A DNA stretch of 64,000 nt. It comes from Anaerolineae bacterium. GTDB taxonomy: Bacteria > Chloroflexota > Anaerolineae > Anaerolineales > UBA11579. The stretch covers positions 1 through 64,000 of the forward strand of contig SCUK01000012.1 in NCBI GenBank assembly GCA_004297445.1. The letters run 5' to 3'. Numbering within the stretch: the first letter of the stretch is position 1; each line of letters opens with the position of its first letter. The translations under genes and the position numbers were made by a program. The notes beneath the pieces are model-generated. The model was given only the letters and a program-made list of their open reading frames with translations. It did no database searches and was not told where the DNA came from. Shown here piece by piece: positions 10,825 to 20,704 of this stretch.

Positions 10825-11562
10825 GTGTCTGTTGCCATGATTCAACCCGATGAAATTCGCACTTTGTACGATGGCTTCGACGCGCCCATCGCCACGCTGG
10901 ATTGTGGGCAGAAGTGCTCGCCCTACAACGAGAGCGGCAAACCGTTTTGTTGCGATATCTGCCATGCCGTCCCCACCGCATACAAGGGCGAATGGAAGTA
11001 CCTGAAGGCCAACACCGGCCTATGGCACAAGTGGGACGCAGACAAGTGTGTGGACTCCGAGAAAGAGCGCCTGGAGGAACTGGCGCGCCTGAAAGACGAA
11101 GTCCCGGATTCCATGGAACTGATTGAGTGCCTTGGCCCCGCACACTGTGAGCGCGACTACCGCGCCATCACCTGCCGCCAGTTTCCGTTCTTCCCGTACC
11201 TGACGTCTGATTACCGCTTCATCGGCCTCGCGTATTATTGGGAGTTTCAGCAGCAGTGCTGGGTCATCAGCAACCTCTCCGTGGTGACTGACGAATACCG
11301 CCGCCAGTTTGTCGATACATTTGACAAGCTGTTCAGCCGCATGCCCCAGGAAATGGATAGTTATGGCGGGCACTCCGAGCACATGCGCGAAGAATTCGCC
11401 CGGATGCGCCGCACGATTCCGTTGTTGGGGCGCGACGGCGGCGTCTACAAGATTAGCCCGACCACGGAGAAGATGCGCCCGGTGGCGATTGAGACATTGC
11501 CGAAATTTGGACCCTACCGGGTGGCGGCGGCTCTGCCGTTCCCGGATGAGGCGGGCTCCTAG
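10825..11562 (+). CDS. Cys-rich conserved hypothetical protein (YkgJ-like cysteine cluster)
   Basis: CGQKCSPYNESGKPFCCDICHAVP and AHCERDYRAITCRQFPFFPYL cysteine clusters. Confidence 0.6.
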   Translation: MSVAMIQPDEIRTLYDGFDAPIATLDCGQKCSPYNESGKPFCCDICHAVPTAYKGEWKYLKANTGLWHKWDADKCVDSEKERLEELARLKDEVPDSMELIECLGPAHCERDYRAITCRQFPFFPYLTSDYRFIGLAYYWEFQQQCWVISNLSVVTDEYRRQFVDTFDKLFSRMPQEMDSYGGHSEHMREEFARMRRTIPLLGRDGGVYKISPTTEKMRPVAIETLPKFGPYRVAAALPFPDEAGS

Positions 11563-11675
11563 ACGTTCTTTCCCACCTGGCAGGCGGCTGGAAATGTGAC
11601 AGTTCGCCGGCCCGCGCTGCGGCTATTGCATTCATCCGCCAAACCTAAGTAATGACCTTGTGTTAATCGGAACCT

Positions 11676-13454
11676 ATGACAACTCAGACTCAAACTTTCC
11701 GCGCTGAACTCTCTGAATTCACCCTGGCAAACCGCCGGGCTACCAACCGAACCAGCCCGCTACGCTGGTTGTGGTCGCATTTCATCCCCTACTGGTGGAT
11801 TGGCGTCATTGTGCTCATCGGCGCTTTTGCCAATGCCGCGCTGGCGGCAGTGGTGCCGGTGCAAATTGGCCTGGCCTTTGACTCCATACTTAAGAACCCG
11901 CCGGACCCCTCGGTGTTGTGGCCGATTGCCTGGATCATCATGGCCTCCCAGATGACGCGTGGGGTGCTTCAGTTTGGGCGTAACTTTGGCGCCGAGGTGC
12001 TTGGCCAACTCTACGAGCGCAACATTCGCGACGAGTTGTACGTCTCGCTCCTTGGCAAGAGCATGACCTTTCACAGCCTGCAGCCGGTGGGCGATACGAT
12101 GGCGCGTGCCACCAACGATGTGCGCGAAATCAACTTCATGTTCAATCCCGGCATTAACCTCGTCATCGGGTCGGCCAACTTCCTCATCATGCCCATCTAC
12201 GTTGGCCCCACCATCCACCCCTCGTTGATTTTCACGCCACTGATTTTCACCATCCTCTACTTTGTGGCGATGGCCCAGTATCTGGGCGAACTCAGCCCCA
12301 TTACGGACCGGGTGCGCAAGTCGTTTGGCGAGCTGAACACTCGCCTTGCCGAGGCGCTGGATGGCATTGAGACTGTCAAAGGTATGTCGCAGGAGACGGA
12401 AGAAGTCCGCATGTTCGACGACAATGCGCGCCGCTTCCGCGATGACTCCGTTGTGCAGGGAGATGTCGAAGCCCGTTTCCTGCCGCTGTTATTGTTGGGG
12501 CTGGCGCAGGGAGTTGGCCTGCTGCACAGCCTGTTGTTGCTGAATGCCGGCCTGATTTCTGCGGGCGATGTCGTGTCCTATTTCGGGCTGCTCAGCCTTT
12601 TCGGCTTCCCCACCTTCGTTTCACTCTTCGCCTACTCGCAGGTGTCCTCCGGTTTGGCTGGGGCGCGTCGCATTCTTGAACTGATGAACACCGAAACAGA
12701 CCTTGACCAGAACACGGTCGGCCGCTCCAAGAAAATGAAAGGCGGCATCGAATTACGCGGCGTGACATTTGCTTACGGAGAAGATGACCCCGCGGTTCAG
12801 GACGTTTCCGTCAGCATTGAGCCGGGCCAGACCGTAGCCATCGTGGGCCAAACGGGCGCGGGCAAGACCAGCCTGGCCAAATTGGTGAACCGCACTTATG
12901 ACGTAACCGCCGGCCAGGTACTGGTGGATGGCGTCGATGTGCGCGAGTGGCAATTGGCCGCCCTGCGCCAGCAGGTCAGCATCATCGAGCAGGATGTCTT
13001 CCTGTTCTCGCGTTCCATTTCTGACAATATTGCCTTTGGCAAGCCGGGCGCCAGCCGCGAAGACGTGGAGGCTGCCGCACACGCCGCCCAGGCGCATGAC
13101 TTCATCATGGAGTTCAAAGACGGCTATGAGACGGTGATTGGCGAGCGCGGCGTCACGCTTTCCGGCGGCCAGCGCCAGCGGTTGGCGCTGGCGCGTGCCT
13201 TCCTCACTGACCCGCGCATTCTGGTGCTGGACGACTCGACCAGCGCCATCGACTCAGCCACCGAAGACCTTATCCAGCGCGCCATCTACGCCGCCGCCAA
13301 GGGGCGCACCACGCTCATCATCACCCACCGCCTTTCCCAGATTCGCTGGGCGGACCAGATTTTGGTGATGCGCAAAGGCCGGGTCGCCGCCGTCGGCACG
13401 CATGATGACCTGCTGCGCACCTCCGAAGTCTACCGGCGCATCTTTACGGAATAG
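11676..13454 (+). CDS. ABC exporter half-transporter (TM-ATPase)
   Basis: Walker A GQTGAGKTS, signature LSGGQRQRLALARAF, Walker B ILVLDDSTSAID. Confidence 0.95.
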   Translation: MTTQTQTFRAELSEFTLANRRATNRTSPLRWLWSHFIPYWWIGVIVLIGAFANAALAAVVPVQIGLAFDSILKNPPDPSVLWPIAWIIMASQMTRGVLQFGRNFGAEVLGQLYERNIRDELYVSLLGKSMTFHSLQPVGDTMARATNDVREINFMFNPGINLVIGSANFLIMPIYVGPTIHPSLIFTPLIFTILYFVAMAQYLGELSPITDRVRKSFGELNTRLAEALDGIETVKGMSQETEEVRMFDDNARRFRDDSVVQGDVEARFLPLLLLGLAQGVGLLHSLLLLNAGLISAGDVVSYFGLLSLFGFPTFVSLFAYSQVSSGLAGARRILELMNTETDLDQNTVGRSKKMKGGIELRGVTFAYGEDDPAVQDVSVSIEPGQTVAIVGQTGAGKTSLAKLVNRTYDVTAGQVLVDGVDVREWQLAALRQQVSIIEQDVFLFSRSISDNIAFGKPGASREDVEAAAHAAQAHDFIMEFKDGYETVIGERGVTLSGGQRQRLALARAFLTDPRILVLDDSTSAIDSATEDLIQRAIYAAAKGRTTLIITHRLSQIRWADQILVMRKGRVAAVGTHDDLLRTSEVYRRIFTE

Positions 13455-13484
13455 TGAACTACTAAGGAACACTGAGACTACCTT

Positions 13485-15302
13485 ATGGGATTCTTTTCCA
13501 GCCTCGACGTTGAAACCTACGACCGCCAGTACAGCGACCGTGACCTGGTTCGCCGCATGGCGAAATACTTTGGCCGCTACAAACGACCGCTGATAGGGAT
13601 TTCACTCTTTCTGGTGCTCGTTACTCTCGCCAGCGCCGCTGTGCCCCTGTTGGTGAGCGCGGCGATGGATCGCGTTCAGACCACGCTCACCGTCCGGCTA
13701 ATCTGGTTGCTGGGCGGCGCGGTGGTCATGGCCGGCGTACTGGTGTGGTTCGCCAACTGGATTCAGCGTCGCCTGATGGCGCGCGTCATCGGCAATGTCA
13801 TCGTCGACGTGCGCAGCGATGCCTTTCGTGCCGCGATGGAGCACGACCTTTCCTTTTACGATGAACACTCCTCTGGCCGCATCCTTTCGCGTATTACCTC
13901 GGACACGCGTGAATTCGGTCAGGTAGTGGATTTGGTCACCAACTTGTTCTCTCAGGTAGCGCAGGCGGCCATCCTGGGTGCGGTGTTGTTCGCTATCGAA
14001 CCCAAGTTGATGTTCTACCTGCTTATCTATCTCCCCTTCGTGTTTCTCATCGCCATTGGCTTCCGGCGTTTGGCGCGCGACGTCACCCGCAAGGGTTTCC
14101 GTGCCATGGGCAACGTCAATGCCGCCATCAAGGAAACGGTGAGTGGCATCCTGGTCGCCAAAAACTTCCGTCAGGAGCAGGAGATTTTCAACGAGTTTGA
14201 TGAAGCCAATCAGACGTCCTACAAGGCCAACCTTCGCCGCGGCTTCGTTATCAGCACCATCTTTCCAACTCTTAACGCAGTCGGCGGCATTGGCACGGCG
14301 ATGATTGTGTACGTCGGGGGGCATTCTTCGGCGGCGGGCATCATCACCGTGGGGGCGTGGTTCCTGTTCACCCAGAGCCTGGATGCGTTCTGGTTCCCAA
14401 TCCTCAACCTCTCCGCCTTCTGGACGCAGTTGCAGAGCGGCCTGTCGGCCGCGGAACGCGCCTTCGCCCTCATTGATGCCGAACCCAAGGTTGTTCAGGT
14501 GTCGCGCAACCCCGTGCCGGCGCTCAAAGGCGATATTCGTTTCGAGAAGGTCGGTTTTCAATACAACGAGCAGGAAGTTGTGCTGCGGGACTTCGACTTG
14601 CACATCCGGCCGGGCGAGACCGTGGCGCTGGTTGGCCACACCGGCGCGGGCAAGTCCTCCATCGCCAAGCTCACCTCGCGCTTCTATGAGTTCCAGAGTG
14701 GGCAGGTCTTGATTGACGGGCATGACATTCGCTCGTTTGACCTCACCGAATACCGAAAACAGCTGGGCATTGTTTCTCAAATGCCATTCCTGTTCTCCCA
14801 GACTGTGCTGGAAAACATCCGCTACGCGCGGCCGCAGGCTACCGAAGAAGAAATCCTGGCGCTTGCCAATCGCATCGGCGATGGCGAATGGCTGGAAACC
14901 TTCCCGGATGGACTGCATACCGAAGTAGGGGAGCGCGGCGGCCGCCTGAGCATGGGCCAGCGCCAGTTGGTGGTGTTACTGCGGGTGCTGGTCCAGCAGC
15001 CGGCCATCTTCATCCTGGATGAAGCCACTGCCAGCATCGACCCGTTCACCGAGTGGCAGATTCAGCAGGCGCTCAACCTGATTTTGAAGCACACCACCAG
15101 TGTTCTCATCGCCCACCGCTTGAGCACGGTAAAGGCTGCTGACCGCATCATCGTGGTACGGCAGGGTCAGATCATTGAAGAAGGCAACCACGAAAGCCTG
15201 CTGGCGCAAGAGGGCCACTACGCCGAGTTGTACAACACGTACTTCCGCCACCAGTCCCTGGCCTATGTGGAGCAATCGCGCCAGTTCGCTGCCGGGGATT
15301 AG
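13485..15302 (+). CDS. ABC exporter half-transporter (TM-ATPase), partner of the preceding gene
   Basis: Walker A GHTGAGKSS, signature LSMGQRQLVVLLR, Walker B IFILDEATASID. Confidence 0.95.
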   Translation: MGFFSSLDVETYDRQYSDRDLVRRMAKYFGRYKRPLIGISLFLVLVTLASAAVPLLVSAAMDRVQTTLTVRLIWLLGGAVVMAGVLVWFANWIQRRLMARVIGNVIVDVRSDAFRAAMEHDLSFYDEHSSGRILSRITSDTREFGQVVDLVTNLFSQVAQAAILGAVLFAIEPKLMFYLLIYLPFVFLIAIGFRRLARDVTRKGFRAMGNVNAAIKETVSGILVAKNFRQEQEIFNEFDEANQTSYKANLRRGFVISTIFPTLNAVGGIGTAMIVYVGGHSSAAGIITVGAWFLFTQSLDAFWFPILNLSAFWTQLQSGLSAAERAFALIDAEPKVVQVSRNPVPALKGDIRFEKVGFQYNEQEVVLRDFDLHIRPGETVALVGHTGAGKSSIAKLTSRFYEFQSGQVLIDGHDIRSFDLTEYRKQLGIVSQMPFLFSQTVLENIRYARPQATEEEILALANRIGDGEWLETFPDGLHTEVGERGGRLSMGQRQLVVLLRVLVQQPAIFILDEATASIDPFTEWQIQQALNLILKHTTSVLIAHRLSTVKAADRIIVVRQGQIIEEGNHESLLAQEGHYAELYNTYFRHQSLAYVEQSRQFAAGD

Positions 15303-15347
15303 GCGCACAGCCACTGGCAGTCACTTGTTCCTTATAACGTAGACCAG

Positions 15348-15373
15348 CAGCGGGCTTAAACTTAAGCCCGCTG
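15348..15373. repeat. 26-bp near-perfect palindrome between ABC exporter and histidine kinase genes
   Basis: CAGCGGGCTTAA-AC-TTAAGCCCGCTG. Confidence 0.7.
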
Positions 15374-15474
15374 TTCGATTCTTACACTGAAAATTCGGCC
15401 TTTTCTCCTCTTTGCCACTCAACTGTCATGCGGTTGGCTTGCGGGGCATGCCAACCGCATTTACAATCAAGCAC

Positions 15475-18400
15475 ATGGATGAGGTGAATACCAGTGCGCC
15501 GGCTGTACCTGCTGTTTCCGGGCGACGCGTCCGCTTGTTGCCACTGGGGGTGCTGGCCTTCCAACTGCTGGCGCTGGCCGCGTTGGCTGCCGCGCCGTTG
15601 CTCGCCTGGCAGTGGTCGCGCAACGCATTTGCGGGTCTGCTGCTGGAGCCGAATTTGGTGCTTTCAGACCTTGGTCCGGTTTCCGCGGGGGCCTGGCGCG
15701 GGCCGCGCCCGCCTGTGCCGGCTGGCGCACAACTCATCGCTGTGGAAGGACAACCGGTTCTCAATGCCCAGGATTTCGCCGCCCAACTGGCCGGGCGCAT
15801 CCCCGGCGAACTGATTGAACTTGACCTGCGCGCGGCAGATGGCGCAGCGGTCAATGCCACAGTCCAATTGCAGCAGATGCCCATCCCGGACCGGCTGGCC
15901 TATCTCTACTTGCCCTACACCGTTGGGCTGGCGTTCCTTGCGCTGGGGTTGTGGGCGCTCAACTTGCGCCGCAACGACCGCGCCGGCCGGGCCTTCAGCC
16001 TGTTTGCGGCTGCGCTCGCCCTGGTGCTCGGCGGCCTGTTCGATTTCTATTCCACCCACCGGTTGGTTGCTTTCTGGCTGGCAGGTTTTGCTGTCATGGG
16101 CGGTTCCCTGCTGCACCTTGCGCTGGTCTTCCCGCGCCCCGCTCGGCTGGTAGTGAAACTCCCCTGGTTGGCGGCTCTGGGCTATGTGGCCGGCGGCGGC
16201 TTGGCCATTAATGCACTGATTGCGCTGAATCAGACGGACGCGCCCTTCACCTTCCGGTTGGGGCTCAATCTGCTTCTGGCATTCGCGGCGGTTTCCGGCG
16301 CACTCTTGCTTGCCCGGCTGCTCTGGACGCGTTTTCGTTCGCCATCGCCCACGGACCAGCAGCAAACGCGTGTGACCCTGCTGGCGGCTGGGTTGGGTTT
16401 TGCTCCGCTGGCGCTGTGGGGCATGGCGCGCCTCGCGGGTCTGGGCAGTATCCCCCTGCCGCTGGTGTTGCTGCCCGGTACGCTGTTTCCGGCCGGGCTG
16501 GCCGCCGCCATCCTGCGCCTGCGTACCGCCAGCACCGATGCCTTTGTACGCCGCGCCCTGGTGTACGCCATCCTGACGATTCTGGCCGGTGCGGGCTATG
16601 CCGCGCTGGTTAGCGGCGCGAGCCTCGTCCTTGCCGATGTGTTGCGCCCGGAGGAACCTGCGTTGCTCGGGGCGCTGGTCTTTGCGCTGGCGCTGGTCTT
16701 CAACCCACTGCGTACCCGTCTGGAGCGGGTGATTAACGCCGTCTTCTTCCGTGGTGATGCCGCCCAGCGCGCCCAAATTGAATTGTTTGAAGAGAGCCTG
16801 GCGCGCGCCATGGAGACCGGGCACATCGTTTCCGAATTGCGCCAGAAAATAGAAAACGACCTGCAGCCGGGGCGGTTGCATGTGTTCGTCTACAACGCAT
16901 CTACCGACCTGTATGAAGCCGCACCGGATTCCACCCGCCGCCCCACCACCGATATCCGCTTTGCGCGCAGCAGCCCGCTGGCTGTCGTGCTGCGCGAATC
17001 CCAGCCGGCCTTATTCATAGGCGCGGCCGAGCCGCTGCCGCCGGAACTGGGCAGCGAGAAAGCGCGTCTGGCCTTGCTCGGGGCGCAGTTGTATGTTGCC
17101 TTGCCCGGCCAACAGCGGTTGGAAGGCTGGCTGGCGCTCGGCCCGCGGCGCGGTGGCGAGCCTTACACTGGACCGGATGTCAGTTATCTCACGGCACTGG
17201 CCGAAGAAGCCGGCTTGGCCCTGTCTCGCGGCCAGGTGCTGGCAGACAAAGACCGCCGGGTGCTTGAAATGAACGTCCTCACCCGCGTGGCGCAGGGCGT
17301 TAACATCACCCTGGATTTCGATGACATCTTGGAATTGATTTACGCCCAGGCGCGGCAGGTGATTCCCCTCACGGACTTTTCTATTACCCTCTACGATGTC
17401 CCCACCGGCGGCCTGCGTCATGTGTTCTATGTCGAAGAGGATGAGCGCCTGGAAGAACAGGAACAACGCCTGATTCCGCCCGGCCGTGGCCTGGCGCGCC
17501 TGGTGCTGGAAAGCGGCCGCCACATCGCCGTGGATGATTACGAGCGCGCCTGCCGCGCCCAGCGCGTACTGCCCGCCAAGGAAGGCATCTTCGCCTGGAT
17601 GGGTGTACCGTTGAATGCCGGAGCGGAAACCATCGGGGTGGTCTCGGTCAGCAGCCGCGATGCCGCCGTGCGCTACACCGATGACCAGCGCGGCATTTTG
17701 CAGGCGATCTCGGACCAGGCGGCCGGCGCCATTGTCAAGGCCAGGTTGCTGGAGGAATCCCAGAAGCGTACCCGCCAGCTCGGCAAACTGAACGAAGTGG
17801 CCCAGAGTTTGTCGTCCACGCTGGAAATCAAGCCGCTGTTGGATAACATCCTGCGCTCCGCGGTTGAAATCCTCAACTGCGAGGCCGGCAGCCTGCTGAC
17901 TCTGGATGAAGAGACTGGCGAACTGGTTTTTGACGTCGTGGTGGGTTCGGCGGAAAGCGAACTCAAGGGCACGCGCATGGCTTCCGGCAGTGGCCTGGTG
18001 GGCAAGGCGGTCAATGACCGCCAGCCGTTCATCGTCAACAACGTCAAGCAGAGCCAGGACTGGGAAGCCTCCAAGGACAAGGAAACCGGGTTCATCACCC
18101 GTGGCATCCTCGGTGTACCGATGATGGTCAAAGACCGGGTGTTGGGCGTGATTGAAGTCATAAACAAAAAGGATGGCATGCCGTTCAGCCAGGACGACCT
18201 GGAACTGCTCACTGCTTTCACCGGGCAGGCGGCCATCGCTCTTGAGAACGCCCGCCTCTACACCCTGACGGACCAGCAACTGGCCTCCCGCGTGGAGGAG
18301 CTTTCGGTCATGCAGCGCATCGACCGCGAATTGAACACCAGTCTGGATGTCTCGCGTGCCATGCGCATCACGCTGGAATGGGCGGTGCGCCAGAGCGCCG

Positions 18401-19515
18401 CGGTGGCCGGGCTGGTGGGCGTCGTCAGCGAAGCCGGCTTGCGCCTGGTGGCCTCCGAAGGGTACGAAACCGAACTTGAAGCCTATCGCGATACCGGCAT
18501 CCTCCCGCCGGAGATGCCGGCGCTGGCCGAAGCCCTGCGCACCGGCCGCGTCCAGCTACCCGACCCCAAGACCCTGCGCTTGCGCGACACCCTGCTGGCT
18601 GGCGCGCAGGGCCAGTTCGTTATCCCCATCCGCCGCGAGACGGACGTGATTGGCCTGCTGCTGCTGGAAAGCGTGGAGCGTAATGCCTTTGACGAAGATG
18701 CCCAGGCGTTCCTCATCCGTCTGGCGGACCATGCCGCCATTGCCATCGCCAACGCCCAGCTATACGCCGAGGTCCAGCGCGCCAACATCGCCAAGAGCGA
18801 CTTTGTTTCGTTCGTCTCCCACGAACTCAAGACGCCGATGACCTCGATTCGCGGCTACGCCGACCTGCTGGCCGCCGGGGCCGTTGGGCCGGTCACCGAA
18901 GCCCAGAGTGAATTTATCTCCACCATCCGTTCCAATGTCAGCCGCATGGCCACGCTGGTCTCGGACCTGGCCGACGTCAGCCGCATCGAAGCCGGTCGCC
19001 TGCACCTGGAATTCGCCGGGGTCAAAGTATCCGAGGTGGTGGAAGAGGTAGTACGGTCCACCCGCGCCCTGTTTGATGAAAAACAACAGGAACTGGTCGT
19101 GGATTTGCCGGAAGACCTGCCGCTGGTCTGGGGTGACCGCAACCGCATGGTGCAGGTGATGACCAACCTCACCAGCAACGCCAACAAATACACGTTGCTG
19201 GAAGGCAAAGTCACCATCAAGGCCCGGCGGACGCGTAATGAGTGGGACCCGCAGGGCGCGGATGAGGTGGTGCATATCCAGATTCAAGACACTGGGATTG
19301 GCATCAAGGAAGAAGACCAGAAATACATCTTCACCCAGTACTTCCGCACCGAAGAAGGCAAAGACACCGCCCCCGGCACAGGTCTGGGACTTAACATTGC
19401 CCGCAACCTGGTGGAAATGCAGGGCGGCAAGATCTGGTTTGAAAGCATTCTCGGCAAGGGCACAACGTTTCAGTTTACCGTGCCGGTCGCTGACCCCGAA
19501 CTGGTAGCGAATTAG
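15475..19515 (+). CDS. Membrane sensor histidine kinase: PDZ-like N-terminus, TM bundle, several GAF domains, HisKA/HATPase (start at internal ATG; listed ORF begins 15412)
   Basis: FVSFVSHELKTPMTSIRGYADL H-box, DTGIGI and GTGLGLNIARNLVE ATPase motifs; repeated GAF endings (AAIALENARLY, AAIAIANAQLY). Confidence 0.93.
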   Translation: MDEVNTSAPAVPAVSGRRVRLLPLGVLAFQLLALAALAAAPLLAWQWSRNAFAGLLLEPNLVLSDLGPVSAGAWRGPRPPVPAGAQLIAVEGQPVLNAQDFAAQLAGRIPGELIELDLRAADGAAVNATVQLQQMPIPDRLAYLYLPYTVGLAFLALGLWALNLRRNDRAGRAFSLFAAALALVLGGLFDFYSTHRLVAFWLAGFAVMGGSLLHLALVFPRPARLVVKLPWLAALGYVAGGGLAINALIALNQTDAPFTFRLGLNLLLAFAAVSGALLLARLLWTRFRSPSPTDQQQTRVTLLAAGLGFAPLALWGMARLAGLGSIPLPLVLLPGTLFPAGLAAAILRLRTASTDAFVRRALVYAILTILAGAGYAALVSGASLVLADVLRPEEPALLGALVFALALVFNPLRTRLERVINAVFFRGDAAQRAQIELFEESLARAMETGHIVSELRQKIENDLQPGRLHVFVYNASTDLYEAAPDSTRRPTTDIRFARSSPLAVVLRESQPALFIGAAEPLPPELGSEKARLALLGAQLYVALPGQQRLEGWLALGPRRGGEPYTGPDVSYLTALAEEAGLALSRGQVLADKDRRVLEMNVLTRVAQGVNITLDFDDILELIYAQARQVIPLTDFSITLYDVPTGGLRHVFYVEEDERLEEQEQRLIPPGRGLARLVLESGRHIAVDDYERACRAQRVLPAKEGIFAWMGVPLNAGAETIGVVSVSSRDAAVRYTDDQRGILQAISDQAAGAIVKARLLEESQKRTRQLGKLNEVAQSLSSTLEIKPLLDNILRSAVEILNCEAGSLLTLDEETGELVFDVVVGSAESELKGTRMASGSGLVGKAVNDRQPFIVNNVKQSQDWEASKDKETGFITRGILGVPMMVKDRVLGVIEVINKKDGMPFSQDDLELLTAFTGQAAIALENARLYTLTDQQLASRVEELSVMQRIDRELNTSLDVSRAMRITLEWAVRQSAAVAGLVGVVSEAGLRLVASEGYETELEAYRDTGILPPEMPALAEALRTGRVQLPDPKTLRLRDTLLAGAQGQFVIPIRRETDVIGLLLLESVERNAFDEDAQAFLIRLADHAAIAIANAQLYAEVQRANIAKSDFVSFVSHELKTPMTSIRGYADLLAAGAVGPVTEAQSEFISTIRSNVSRMATLVSDLADVSRIEAGRLHLEFAGVKVSEVVEEVVRSTRALFDEKQQELVVDLPEDLPLVWGDRNRMVQVMTNLTSNANKYTLLEGKVTIKARRTRNEWDPQGADEVVHIQIQDTGIGIKEEDQKYIFTQYFRTEEGKDTAPGTGLGLNIARNLVEMQGGKIWFESILGKGTTFQFTVPVADPELVAN

Positions 19516-19516
19516 T

Positions 19517-20692
19517 ATGGCGTTGCATGCCGCCGTGGGCCAGGCAACAGACCTGGATGGACGGGAAGCCGCCAGCCAGGCGGCGCAGCTTGCCCTCACC
19601 CAGATGGACGCAGCACGCCCGGTGGCCGCCATTGTGTTTGCCAGCCATGAATACGAGGTCCAGGCGGTGCAAAGCGGGTTGGCCGCCCGGCTCGGCGATA
19701 CACCCGTGTTCGGGTTCAGCACAGCCGGTGAACTCAGTTCCGGCGGGCGCGGTCGGCGTTCGGTGGTCGTGGCGCTGGTGGCCGGAGATGGCCTGGCCGG
19801 CCGGGTGGGCTGGGCGCAGGGCAACGCCGAAAACGGAGGAAGGGGCATTGAGGAACTTAGCGCCGCGTTGGGCCTCGGCGCCAACAGCCACGGCGCGCTT
19901 CTGCTGGCCGGCCCGGGCCTGACGTTAAATGGCGACGCGCTGGGCGCAGCTCTGCCGCCGGGTGATTATGCGCTGGCGGGCGCCCTGGCGGGCGGCGATG
20001 TGCGCCGGGGTCATACATTTCAAATCGCCGGGGGGCAGGCGGGCGGCAACGGGCTCGCCGGGCTGTATTTGGGCGGCAATGTGACCGCTGGCGTGGCGTC
20101 CGGGCATGGCTGGCGTTCGGTGGGCGCGTATTTCAAAATCACCGGCACACGCGGCGCCTGGGTGCGCATGTTGGACGGCAAACCCGCCAGCGAGACGTAC
20201 GCCAGCCTCTTCGGCCACTCGGCGCGGGATTGGGCCTTCCCGCCGCTGAATGAAATGGTTCGGCTCTACCCACTGGGTCTGGAAGCCGATGGGGTGGAAG
20301 GGTTGAACGTGCGCACTCCTTTGCAGGTGGAGCCGGATGGCAGTCTGCGCATGAACGCGCTGGTCGCCGAAAGCACCATGGCGCATTTGCTGGTGGGCAG
20401 CACGGAAGCCTGCCTTACCGCCGCTCGGGATGCCGCTGGACGGGCGCTGAAAGCGCTGGGCGGGGCCAAACCGCGCCTGGCGATTGTGCTGGCAGATGTG
20501 GGCTGGGAGATGCTCTTCCGCGGGCAGCCCGGCGCAGAAGTGGGGGCGTTGCGCGATGTCCTTGGCCCGGATGTGCCGCTGGCCGGCGGCTATACACTGG
20601 GGCAGTTCGCCCGCCCGGGTGGCGATGGTCTGCCGCAGTTCTTAAATCAACAGATGGTCGTACTGGTGCTGGGCGAAAAGGGAGAAGTGTAA
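19517..20692 (+). CDS. FIST N/C domain sensor protein
   Basis: FIST-like features: VFGFSTAGELSSGGRGRRSVVVALV, AGALAGGD, GAEVGALRDVLGPDVPLAGGYTLGQFARPG. Confidence 0.85.
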   Translation: MALHAAVGQATDLDGREAASQAAQLALTQMDAARPVAAIVFASHEYEVQAVQSGLAARLGDTPVFGFSTAGELSSGGRGRRSVVVALVAGDGLAGRVGWAQGNAENGGRGIEELSAALGLGANSHGALLLAGPGLTLNGDALGAALPPGDYALAGALAGGDVRRGHTFQIAGGQAGGNGLAGLYLGGNVTAGVASGHGWRSVGAYFKITGTRGAWVRMLDGKPASETYASLFGHSARDWAFPPLNEMVRLYPLGLEADGVEGLNVRTPLQVEPDGSLRMNALVAESTMAHLLVGSTEACLTAARDAAGRALKALGGAKPRLAIVLADVGWEMLFRGQPGAEVGALRDVLGPDVPLAGGYTLGQFARPGGDGLPQFLNQQMVVLVLGEKGEV

Positions 20693-20704
20693 GGGGATGG
20701 CTAG

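Noticed and set aside
13698-14918. Minus-strand ORF of 406 aa
   Set aside because: Antisense to the second ABC exporter; no recognisable domain
15664-16881. Minus-strand ORF of 405 aa rich in Gln/Arg
   Set aside because: Antisense to the histidine kinase N-terminus; shadow ORF
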